Assembly (NCBI GenBank): GCA_002480015.1
Contig: DLQD01000142.1
Coordinates: 1 to 8,699 of the forward strand
Reading direction: 5' to 3'
DNA from: Opitutia bacterium UBA7441
GTDB lineage: Bacteria > Verrucomicrobiota > Verrucomicrobiia > Opitutales > Coraliomargaritaceae
Length of the DNA: 8,699 nt
Below are positions 1 to 7,964 of the stretch, one piece after another. A model generated the notes under the pieces. It did no database searches. It was not told the origin of the DNA and saw only the letters and a list, made by a program, of their open reading frames with translations. Position 1 is the first letter of the stretch. The number at the start of each line of letters is the position of its first letter. The translations under genes were made by a program, and so were the position numbers.

Positions 1-126
1 CCCCGCACATTTAATTACACCCATCGAGGGCACTTTCACTCCAAGATGCTTTATTTCATCGCCGATTTCGCTCTACCGCACGGCTGTAAGGTGCACTGAA
101 AGCACTCGTCCCACAGACTGGATCCA
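1..126. other. Left-edge stretch, no recognisable gene
   Basis: This is the region downstream of plsY, up to the window edge. A short plus-strand frame is open from the edge and closes at a TGA at 97-99, but its roughly 32 residues resemble nothing I recognise. No strong hairpin followed by a T-run is visible, so I cannot mark a terminator for plsY. It could contain the end of a gene lying to the left, but nothing supports that. Confidence 0.4.
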
Positions 127-717
127 CTAAAACGTATTCTCCTTACCTGAGAACATCCGGGCGATATTGGAGCGGTGGCGCACTACGATAAGCACCGCGA
201 GAATCAATCCGAGATGAAATCTAGGGTCATCGCTGGCATAAATAAAGTAGGCCGAGATCGGCAAACTGACCGCAAACAAGATCGAAGCGAGGGCCACGAC
301 TTTCGAGGTGTAAAAGGCAACTAACCAGACGGCTAGGCCGACCAGCAAGACGGGCCACATCAGTGCGAGTAGCCCGCCAATGGTAGTCGCCACGCCTTTG
401 CCTCCACGAAATTTCAGGAAGATCGAAAAGCTGTGTCCGAGTATAGCCGCAATTAAACCAATCACGGCGAGCCGGTTGTCCCCTCCATAGGCGATGAGTG
501 GCCAACCTGCCGCGACAAAACCTTTGAGCGCATCCAGCGCGAAGACAGCATTACCCCACTTCGCACCCAGCACGCGCTTGACGTTAGTCGCGCCGGGATT
601 GCCGCTACCTTGGGTGAAGATATCAATGCCTTGACTGCGAGCAACGATCACGGCGAAACTGATCGCGCCAAGGAAGTAGCCAACGAGGGTGACGAGAAGA
701 ATGGACGATGTCTGCAT
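127..717 (-). CDS. plsY: Glycerol-3-phosphate acyltransferase PlsY
   Basis: PlsY is the integral inner-membrane enzyme that moves an acyl group from acyl-phosphate to glycerol-3-phosphate, giving lysophosphatidic acid, the first step of bacterial phospholipid synthesis. The 196-residue protein has the family's usual length and is almost entirely hydrophobic helices. The three conserved loops are visible: GSGNPGATN at about 37-45, GHSFSIFLKFRGGKG at about 94-108, and the late HRSNI motif at about 181-185. A DALKG motif sits at 62-66. The frame opens at a TTG at 732, but I prefer the ATG at 717, which starts directly before the first membrane helix; neither has a clear ribosome binding site. 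It lies 98 bases downstream of serA on the same strand and may be cotranscribed with it, although the two pathways are unrelated. Identification is firm; only the start is uncertain. Confidence 0.95.
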   Translation of the reverse strand: MQTSSILLVTLVGYFLGAISFAVIVARSQGIDIFTQGSGNPGATNVKRVLGAKWGNAVFALDALKGFVAAGWPLIAYGGDNRLAVIGLIAAILGHSFSIFLKFRGGKGVATTIGGLLALMWPVLLVGLAVWLVAFYTSKVVALASILFAVSLPISAYFIYASDDPRFHLGLILAVLIVVRHRSNIARMFSGKENTF

Positions 718-740
718 CGTAATAACGAACAATGAATTAC

Positions 741-784
741 GAAGAACGAAAGTGGAAGAGTAATTTCTCCGTTATTCGTCCTCC
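741..784 (-). repeat. Inverted-repeat hairpin between serA and plsY
   Basis: Read on the minus strand, GGAGGACGAA (784-775) can pair with TTCGTTCTTC (750-741) in RNA, giving ten pairs including two G-U wobbles. The surrounding bases are a degenerate run of CGAAT-like words that switches orientation to ATTCG-like words around the loop (about 764), continuing to about 718 on one side and 797 on the other. This looks like a small interspersed intergenic repeat rather than a terminator, because no T-run follows it in the direction of transcription. It could still influence processing of a serA-plsY transcript. The structure is read by eye only. Confidence 0.4.
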
Positions 785-815
785 GACATTCGCCATTTGT
801 AGCCAAAGGCTAGGC

Positions 816-2616
<1,801 letters not shown>

Positions 2617-3498
2617 ATGCGAAGTATGACAGGTTTTGGGCGCGGATGCGCCGATGCGGCAGATGCTGGTTTGAGCATCCAAGTGGAAATCAACTCGGTG
2701 AACCGAAAGACGCTGGACACCCAGATCAGTGCACCCCGTGAATGGAGCGGCTTCGAAGCCAGCTGTAACGAGTGGATCAAGGGCGCCTTTCAGCGCGGCC
2801 GGATTAATATACAAGTCAAACTAGAATCAAGCCGGGGCTCGCTGGATGCGCTCTCCTTGAATACGGCTGCGATGGAGCAGAGTATGAACGACTTGCGCGC
2901 CTTCGCCTACGCGCAAGGCCTGGAGTTTAGCCCCGACGGTCGATTCCTCCTCGAGCTGGCACGCTCGGTCAAAGACAGCAGCAGCCTGCCCGACTGGACG
3001 GAGCTCGAAGCCCCACTCAAAAAGGCTATCACCCTGGCACTGGCCGACATTGACTCCATGCGCTTGCAAGAAGGCGCCGCACTCGCCGCCGACCTGAAAG
3101 CACGGATCACGGAGCTGGAAGGTTACCGCTCGCAGATCGAACAATGCGCCCTAGGCAGCACCACACGCTATCGCGATGCTCTACTCGATCGCCTCAAACA
3201 GCTCAACCTGCAGCTGGACCCATCGGACGAGCGTGTGCTCAAAGAAATCGCACTCTTCGCGGACCGTTCCGATATCAGTGAAGAAACCACCCGCCTGGCC
3301 TCGCATTTCGAACAGTTTCTCGGCTTCCTCGAATCCGACGATGCAAGCGGCCGCAAAATGGACTTTCTCTGCCAAGAAATCCACCGCGAGTTTAACACCA
3401 CAGGCAGCAAGTCTAACGACATCGAGATCACCCGACTGGTGATCGAGGGGAAGAATGCCCTCGAGCGCATTCGCGAACAGGTCCAGAATATCGAGTAG
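2617..3498 (+). CDS. yicC: YicC/YloC-family endoribonuclease
   Basis: The 293-residue product matches the YicC/YloC family end to end: the hallmark RSMTGFGRG is at the N-terminus, and the C-terminal DUF1732 part carries KMDFLCQEIHREFNTTGSKS and ends in REQVQNIE. Family members in Escherichia coli and Bacillus have been described as endoribonucleases; YicC has been linked to turnover of the small RNA RyhB. The substrate here is unknown. The long central region is rich in charged helices. Of four in-frame ATGs (2521, 2605, 2617, 2626), I choose 2617 because family proteins begin one or two residues before SMTGFG; 2605 is also possible. The stop codon lies 3 bases from the stop of the facing exbD gene with no terminator between them, so the two transcripts probably overlap at their 3' ends. 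Confidence 0.93.
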   Translation: MRSMTGFGRGCADAADAGLSIQVEINSVNRKTLDTQISAPREWSGFEASCNEWIKGAFQRGRINIQVKLESSRGSLDALSLNTAAMEQSMNDLRAFAYAQGLEFSPDGRFLLELARSVKDSSSLPDWTELEAPLKKAITLALADIDSMRLQEGAALAADLKARITELEGYRSQIEQCALGSTTRYRDALLDRLKQLNLQLDPSDERVLKEIALFADRSDISEETTRLASHFEQFLGFLESDDASGRKMDFLCQEIHREFNTTGSKSNDIEITRLVIEGKNALERIREQVQNIE

Positions 3499-3501
3499 CC
3501 C

Positions 3502-3945
3502 TCAACTATCGTCGCCCAGGGCGAAATTGACTGCCTCGATCCCGGCTAGCGAGCAGGCGTCCATCACCCTCACAATCTGCGCGTGTGGCACCGACTCAGC
3601 GGGCGAGATGGTGACAATGGCCTCTACCTTATTGGCCGTGCTGGCCTCACGGAAGCGAGTAAGCATGGCCGCAAGCTCTTGGTAGCACTCAAGTTCGGGC
3701 GAATCGTAGGGATAATCGTTGACCATAACTTGGCCGTCCTCGCGGATCGCGATGATCTGTTCGTCAGGCAAATCAAGTGGTTCGTCCTGCTCGACGGAGC
3801 CAGGCAGCTGGAAAGAGAGATCAGCTTCCTGCTTTTCCAGCGTGGAGGCGACCATGAAGTAGATCAGTAGCAAGAAGACCACGTCGATCATCGGTGCGAT
3901 GGGCACGCCGATCTTTTCTTCTGCTTTCTTTTTGAGCTGTGCCAT
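3502..3945 (-). CDS. ExbD/TolR-family biopolymer transport protein (second of a pair)
   Basis: ExbD and TolR proteins are anchored in the inner membrane by one N-terminal helix and work with a TolQ/ExbB/MotA-type proton channel to pass proton-motive force to the periplasm. This 147-residue protein has the standard layout: a short charged cytoplasmic N-terminus, a single membrane helix at about 18-37 starting IAPMIDVVFLLLIYFM, and a periplasmic domain of about 110 residues. D21 is the conserved membrane aspartate thought to take part in proton transfer. It follows the first exbD by 12 bases, so the two are very probably cotranscribed. Paired ExbD paralogues usually act as a heteromer. No exbB/tolQ gene is nearby. 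I cannot say whether it serves TonB import, Tol-Pal or another system. No clear ribosome binding site precedes the ATG at 3945. Confidence 0.9.
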   Translation of the reverse strand: MAQLKKKAEEKIGVPIAPMIDVVFLLLIYFMVASTLEKQEADLSFQLPGSVEQDEPLDLPDEQIIAIREDGQVMVNDYPYDSPELECYQELAAMLTRFREASTANKVEAIVTISPAESVPHAQIVRVMDACSLAGIEAVNFALGDDS

Positions 3946-3957
3946 AGTCGGTCGCGA

Positions 3958-4377
3958 TCAACGCATTTGATACGTGGCGTAAATGACTTCGTAGGCTCCT
4001 ACGTCTGCGCAGGCCTGAAGCACCTTTTTGATCTCGCGATACGGCGTGGCCTGATCCGCACGCAGGTGAATCCTCAAATCTGGGTTCGCTGCGAGCGACG
4101 CCTGCATCGTCTTTTGCATCGCCTCCACGGAGATAGCTTCGACTCCAAGGTAAATCGTGCCATCAGCGTCCAGCGAGAGCGTGCCCCGGTCCGCGAGGTC
4201 TTCAGCCTCCGGCACATCGCTTTGAGCGGACGGCGGCAGATCCAGTTTCTTCGCACGATCTGCTTGGGCCAAGGTGCTGACTGTCATAAAAAAAACCAAC
4301 AAGAGGAAGACCATGTCAATCATGGGGGTCATGGGAAAGTCCTCCTCCGGCGGTCGACTGGTTCTACGGCGAGCCAT
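3958..4377 (-). CDS. ExbD/TolR-family biopolymer transport protein (first of a pair)
   Basis: This is the upstream gene of the exbD pair, with a 139-residue product. The N-terminus MARRRTSRPP is basic and cytoplasmic. A membrane helix follows at about 17-36, beginning PMTPMIDMVFLLLVFFM with the conserved aspartate at D21. The periplasmic domain ends in the typical pattern of a short strand, LRADQATPYREIKKVLQAC, then a last strand. I choose the ATG at 4377 because GGTGA lies at a workable distance before it and MARRR is the usual ExbD start; an ATG at 4389 would add four residues. The expected partner gene exbB/tolQ would normally lie just upstream, but that space holds a noncoding spacer and then mlaA. 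The two ExbD proteins differ strongly outside the membrane helix, so this is not a recent duplication. Confidence 0.9.
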   Translation of the reverse strand: MARRRTSRPPEEDFPMTPMIDMVFLLLVFFMTVSTLAQADRAKKLDLPPSAQSDVPEAEDLADRGTLSLDADGTIYLGVEAISVEAMQKTMQASLAANPDLRIHLRADQATPYREIKKVLQACADVGAYEVIYATYQMR

Positions 4378-4399
4378 TAGTCTCACCATTTAGGTGCCG

Positions 4400-4543
4400 A
4401 AGCTCACAAGTGAGAAGCTTAAAGTGCTGACTCCCATTGAATAGCTCGATATTACTGGGCAGAGGGCCCCACGCATCGTATGCGCGGCACGCCACCTTAC
4501 CTCGGACGGCACAAGTGAATTGACACGTTTCGGCATCGCGATG
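4400..4543. other. Dyad-containing spacer between mlaA and the exbD pair
   Basis: The spacer from 4378 to 4577 has no convincing gene but several small symmetric elements besides the large hairpin described separately. These are an imperfect stem at 4400-4407 / 4410-4420, a five-base stem with a three-base loop at 4472-4484 (CGCAT CGT ATGCG), and a perfect ten-base palindrome CATCGCGATG at 4534-4543. It presumably contains a promoter for the exbD pair, but no good -35/-10 pair is visible. A frame overlapping mlaA runs through it to a stop at 4390-4392, but it has no recognisable family signature. Confidence 0.35.
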
Positions 4544-4571
4544 GCTTCATCCACCACATGGTAGATGTAGC
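4544..4571 (-). terminator. Strong hairpin just after mlaA (possible terminator, no T-run)
   Basis: On the minus strand, GCTACATCTACC (4571-4560) and GGTGGATGAAGC (4555-4544) form a twelve-base stem around the loop ATGT, with one A-A mismatch and one G-U pair. It begins six bases after the mlaA stop, the natural end of the mla operon. No T-run follows, so it is not a textbook intrinsic terminator. It may mark or protect the 3' end of the mla transcript, or weaken read-through into the exbD pair. Confidence 0.4.
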
Positions 4572-4577
4572 ATCCGG

Positions 4578-5336
4578 CTACTCGGCGATCGCTCCCAGAC
4601 GGAACTGAGTGTAACCGTTTCTGAGAGAGCTGTAGGGGTCGATCGCACTGCCTTTCAGTTGCTGGTAACGCTCTAAGAGGGTCGGGCTGGTGACGATGAA
4701 TTCTGAACTCGTTAGAGCGAGACGCCACTCCCAATCCCAGTCGTCAATCAAACTGAAAGGCTCTTTCATTGGATTAACCGAGCGGTCACCGATCAGGCCA
4801 CCCAAATCACGAAGGTTCGATGGCCCGAGTAAGGGCAGAACCAAGTAAGGCCCCGGTCCGATGCCCCATGCACCCAAGGCCTGCCCAATATCTTCGGGCT
4901 TGATCGGCGCGAAGTCCTTGAAGTTGTCTGCAGGCGTCATCACGCCGGCGATTCCCAGAGTCGAGTTGATGGCAAAACGCCCCGACTCCACCCAGGCACC
5001 GTTCAAGCGCCCCTGTAGCAAGTTAGCAACGAGGCGTACAGGATATTTCAAATTGTAAAAGAACTTGCTCGCACCTTCCTCGACGGGATCCGGGGTCAAT
5101 GCGGTGTAGCCATCGGCCAAGGGTTGGAGGAAATTTAGATAGACGAAATCGTTAAACGCGAAGGTGTAGCGGTTCACCCGTTCCAAGGGGTCGTAGACGT
5201 TGGCGGCCCCATCCACTTCCTCGTTGAAAATATCCTCCTCCGATAAATAGCTGTCTTGAGCCCGTAAAGGTACAACTAAGGTTAAACCACATAGGACGAT
5301 AGAAGTGGCAAGTAGGCTATATGTGTATGTCTTCAT
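4578..5336 (-). CDS. mlaA: MlaA (VacJ) outer-membrane phospholipid-removal protein
   Basis: MlaA sits in the outer membrane, takes mislocalised phospholipids from the outer leaflet and hands them to periplasmic MlaC. The 252-residue protein carries the family landmarks: YDPLERVNRYTFAFND at about 48-63, INSTLGIAGVMTPA near 123-136, and GQALGAWGIGPGPYLVLPLL at about 151-170 followed by GPSNLRD. The signal peptide ends in VPLRA-QDS, so cleavage after about residue 26 is likely. Unlike E. coli MlaA it has no convincing lipobox: the only cysteine in the leader is preceded by IVL. The start overlaps the end of mlaC by 20 bases at ATG 5336; an ATG at 5345 after a run of seven A would add three residues. 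No ribosome binding site is clear, so translational coupling to mlaC is likely. It is the last gene of the operon. Confidence 0.93.
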   Translation of the reverse strand: MKTYTYSLLATSIVLCGLTLVVPLRAQDSYLSEEDIFNEEVDGAANVYDPLERVNRYTFAFNDFVYLNFLQPLADGYTALTPDPVEEGASKFFYNLKYPVRLVANLLQGRLNGAWVESGRFAINSTLGIAGVMTPADNFKDFAPIKPEDIGQALGAWGIGPGPYLVLPLLGPSNLRDLGGLIGDRSVNPMKEPFSLIDDWDWEWRLALTSSEFIVTSPTLLERYQQLKGSAIDPYSSLRNGYTQFRLGAIAE

Positions 5337-5970
5337 TGATGTCATTTTTTTGAAGTAGTTCTTCGAGACGGGCAATCAATTCAGCTGCATTGCCCTTGCG
5401 GAAATGGTCGTCGATTTGCTGGCGGTAGTTAGAAACTACGCTAATATTCTCGGCCACAATATCGTAAATTTGCCAACCGGAGGCCATCCGCCCTAGGCGG
5501 TAAAGCACGAAGTAGGTTTTGCCATCCAAGTTGATCGTCGATATGATCTCAATCCGCGTATCCGATATGGTCGTCACATCGCCGAGTGTGACTTCGGGAC
5601 GGCTCTTGCCCTCAAGGCCATCAACATAGGCCTTGAGGACGAGCTTCTTGACCAATTCGAGGACTGTTTCTTGCTCAGAGGTCTTCATCAGCTGCCAATT
5701 GCGGCCAATCGCACGGCGGATGATGACATCCAAATCATAGTTGGCCTCAATTCTTTCGCGTACAATGGCCTGCTTATCTTCAACCGTCAGCTCTGAGCAG
5801 CAGTCGGAATAGATGACGTCGAGCGCCGCATCGATCGTGCTTTGAAGCTTCTCACGTTGCCCCTCCTCTGCCGTCAAAACGCTACAGGCAAGTAACGCAG
5901 ACGCAAAAAGGAAGTTGTGTAGATAATCAAACATAGCGGCTTTGATAAATCTATTTCGCTTTTTCGTCAA
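5317..5970 (-). CDS. mlaC: MlaC (Ttg2D) periplasmic phospholipid carrier
   Basis: MlaC is the soluble periplasmic shuttle that carries phospholipid between MlaA in the outer membrane and MlaFED in the inner membrane. The family is seen in the region DVIIRRAIGRNWQLMKTSEQ and in the late segment GWQIYDIVAENISVVSNYR, and the length of 217 residues fits. I prefer the TTG at 5970 because it gives a signal peptide with a basic n-region (TKKRNRFIK), a hydrophobic core and cleavage after LTA at about residue 34. The ATG at 5934 gives MFDYLHNF, which has no positive charge. A GGAGG lies only two bases before the TTG, closer than ideal. The TTG start overlaps mlaD by 20 bases. The leader contains LLAC, so lipidation at that cysteine is an alternative to ordinary cleavage. 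Confidence 0.9.
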   Translation of the reverse strand: MTKKRNRFIKAAMFDYLHNFLFASALLACSVLTAEEGQREKLQSTIDAALDVIYSDCCSELTVEDKQAIVRERIEANYDLDVIIRRAIGRNWQLMKTSEQETVLELVKKLVLKAYVDGLEGKSRPEVTLGDVTTISDTRIEIISTINLDGKTYFVLYRLGRMASGWQIYDIVAENISVVSNYRQQIDDHFRKGNAAELIARLEELLQKNDINEDIHI

Positions 5971-6409
5971 TACCTCCGAGCGCGAAACGACTAATCAAGC
6001 TTTCGATATCCAAGGCGGATTCGGTGTCCACAATCAGATCCCCCGCCTCCAGAGGGAAGCCCGAGCCGCCCGGCGAGAGATCAATAAAGCGGTCGCCAAT
6101 GAGTCCGGCGGTTTTAACCGAAGCGATGGTGTCATCGTCCAGCTGTATGGTAGTGGGTAATTCTAAGCTGACGATAGCGAAAAAGTTGTCGTTCAAGCTT
6201 ACGTCTTTGACCGTGCCGACGCGCACGCCCGCGATCTCGATCCGGCTGCCGGGATTGACACCGCTCGCACTGCTGAAGCGAGCCTTCAGTGTGTAGCTGT
6301 CGCTGCCGAAAAACCGAGCGCTGCCCACTTGGATGGCGAGGTAGAGAACGGCGACCAGCCCAACGAGCACGAAGCAGCCGACTAGGAATTCAATGGTTCG
6401 ATTCTTCAT
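5951..6409 (-). CDS. mlaD: MlaD, MCE-domain protein of the lipid ABC transporter
   Basis: MlaD is anchored in the inner membrane and forms a ring of MCE domains in the periplasm through which lipid passes between MlaC and the MlaE permease. The 152-residue product has one N-terminal membrane helix (about 8-27) and one MCE domain (about 38-115) containing GVNPGSRIEIAGVRVGTV and AGLIGDRFIDLSPG. The short C-terminal tail, to residue 152, is acidic and probably helical. This is the compact single-MCE form, not the long actinobacterial or multi-MCE type. The ATG at 6409 lies three bases after the mlaF stop. Its 3' end overlaps the preferred start of mlaC. Confidence 0.95.
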   Translation of the reverse strand: MKNRTIEFLVGCFVLVGLVAVLYLAIQVGSARFFGSDSYTLKARFSSASGVNPGSRIEIAGVRVGTVKDVSLNDNFFAIVSLELPTTIQLDDDTIASVKTAGLIGDRFIDLSPGGSGFPLEAGDLIVDTESALDIESLISRFALGGIDEKAK

Positions 6410-6412
6410 AAT

Positions 6413-7186
6413 TTATTGCGCACCTCCGTGCTGCGGTGATGATTTTCGGCCATAGTTGGCCTTACTTAAAAATCCCGAGAGCGCTGTCTGCGCATCTTCG
6501 TTCAGCTCGTCGGGACTTCCGGAAAATTTAATAATCCCCTCGTCGAGCCAAGCCACCTGGTCGCTGATCTCAAAGACCTCGGGAATGTCGTGGCTGACAA
6601 GCAAGGCGGTGAAGCCGAAGCGCTCCCGATAGTCGGCAATCATTTCAAAAACGCTGAACTTACGCTCTGGATCCAGTCCGGTCGTCGGCTCATCGAAGAG
6701 CACGATCTGAGGTTTGGTGATGAGCGCCCGCCCGAGGGCAACGCGTTTCTTCATGCCCCCCGAAAGCTCACCGGGGAAACTTCCGGCGGAATCGGCCAGC
6801 CCGAGTTGCTCCAGCATAGCCTCGACGCGTTCTTTGATTTCTGCTTTGGACAACTTGGAAGCCTCGCGCAACGGCAAGGCTACATTATCAAACGCACTCA
6901 ACGAATCGAAGAGTGCGTTATTCTGAAACATGTAGCTGAAAGTCACGCCGCTTTCACTGTTCGCTCGCTGGCGGCTTTGGGCGATCGCCTTGCCGTCGAG
7001 CTCGATCACACCCGCATCCGGCTGGAGGAGATTGGCGATACACTTCAAGAGTACGGACTTACCGATCCCACTCTTGCCAATGATCGTGGTGACGGATGCT
7101 GCCGCGACATCGAGATCCACACCGTCCAGAACCCGCTTCGCACCAAAGTGCTTTTTGAGACCGCGTATTTTCAGAAAGGCATCCAT
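6413..7186 (-). CDS. mlaF: MlaF, ATPase of the Mla lipid ABC transporter
   Basis: MlaF is the cytoplasmic ATP-binding subunit that drives the MlaFED complex. The 257-residue protein has every ABC motif intact: Walker A GKSGIGKS at 37-44, Q-loop glutamine at 88 (YMFQNNALFDSL), signature LSGGM at 141-145 followed by KKRVALGRAL, Walker B IVLFDE at 161-166 with the catalytic glutamate, DEPTTGLDP, and switch histidine H199 (LLVSHD). LSGGMKKRV instead of LSGGQ is typical of the Mla/Ttg2A subfamily. The C-terminal tail (NYGRKSSPQHGGAQ) is polar; in E. coli the MlaF tail reaches the partner subunit. The ATG at 7186 lies one base after the mlaE stop, pointing to tight coupling. MlaB, the STAS partner of MlaF in E. 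coli, is not encoded here. Confidence 0.96.
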   Translation of the reverse strand: MDAFLKIRGLKKHFGAKRVLDGVDLDVAAASVTTIIGKSGIGKSVLLKCIANLLQPDAGVIELDGKAIAQSRQRANSESGVTFSYMFQNNALFDSLSAFDNVALPLREASKLSKAEIKERVEAMLEQLGLADSAGSFPGELSGGMKKRVALGRALITKPQIVLFDEPTTGLDPERKFSVFEMIADYRERFGFTALLVSHDIPEVFEISDQVAWLDEGIIKFSGSPDELNEDAQTALSGFLSKANYGRKSSPQHGGAQ

Positions 7187-7187
7187 A

Positions 7188-7964
7188 CTACAAGAGGAAA
7201 GAAGTGATTAAATAGTCCGCCGCCAGCACCGTGACGCTCGACCAGACGACCGCCCGGGTCGCTGATTCGCTGACGCCGCGCACCCCAGGAAAGGATGCCT
7301 TACGGTGGGTATTATAGCCACGGTAAGCACAAATCGCGATGGTCAGAAGGCCGAATACCAAGGCCTTAATATAACCACCCTGCACGTCCGCCCAAGTCAC
7401 ACTCTCATAGACACGGTTCCAATAGACGCCCGCATCCACATTGAGCAACACGGAACCAGTCAAGTAGCCACCGAAAATGCCGATCAAGTCGAACACCGCC
7501 GTCAAAATTGGGAAGCAAATCAAAGTCGCCACCAGACGTGGCCCCACCAGGAACCCCAGCGGGTCGATGCTCATCGTCTGCAAGGCATCAATCTGCTCAT
7601 CGTTCCGTTGAATGCCCAGTTCCGAGGCCATAGCCGAGCCGGCCTGCCCGACCACCATCAGCGCAGTCAGCACCGGCCCCAGCTCACGAATGAGCGAGAG
7701 CGCCACGGCGGTGCCTAACGCGGACTCCGCCCCAAATTTGACCAATGTGTAGTAGAGCTGCAGCCCCATGACCAATCCGGTAAACAGACCCACCGTCGCA
7801 ATGATCGGGAAACAACGCACCCCGATCTCATGGATAGCTTGGATCAGCTTGGCCATACGGTTGCGTTGAACGAAAAAACCGGCCACTGCCCCAAATCCAA
7901 AGACAGAAATTTCCCCCAACTCAAAAACCACAGAGAGTGCCGAGCGTCCTAGCGTGCGTATCAT
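7188..7964 (-). CDS. mlaE: MlaE, permease of the Mla lipid ABC transporter
   Basis: MlaE is the inner-membrane permease, acting as a dimer between MlaF and MlaD. The 258-residue protein matches the family in length and has an amphipathic N-terminus followed by five or so membrane segments. The diagnostic stretch is seen at about 93-135: RELGPVLTALMVVGQAGSAM, then ASELG, EQIDAL and MSIDP, which form the coupling region facing MlaF. The C-terminal part includes YRGYNT and VRGVSESATRAVV, also typical. It is the first gene of the mla operon, starting at ATG 7964. No ribosome binding site precedes it, in keeping with several other genes here. Confidence 0.96.
   Translation of the reverse strand: MIRTLGRSALSVVFELGEISVFGFGAVAGFFVQRNRMAKLIQAIHEIGVRCFPIIATVGLFTGLVMGLQLYYTLVKFGAESALGTAVALSLIRELGPVLTALMVVGQAGSAMASELGIQRNDEQIDALQTMSIDPLGFLVGPRLVATLICFPILTAVFDLIGIFGGYLTGSVLLNVDAGVYWNRVYESVTWADVQGGYIKALVFGLLTIAICAYRGYNTHRKASFPGVRGVSESATRAVVWSSVTVLAADYLITSFLL

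Noticed and set aside
4390..4734. Minus-strand frame of 114 codons overlapping the 3' end of mlaA
   Set aside because: About half of it lies inside mlaA in another frame, and the rest runs through the dyad-rich spacer with no family signature and an unlikely residue mix.
6590..7207. Plus-strand frame of 205 codons opposite mlaF
   Set aside because: It is the antisense shadow of a strongly conserved ABC ATPase with all motifs intact on the minus strand.
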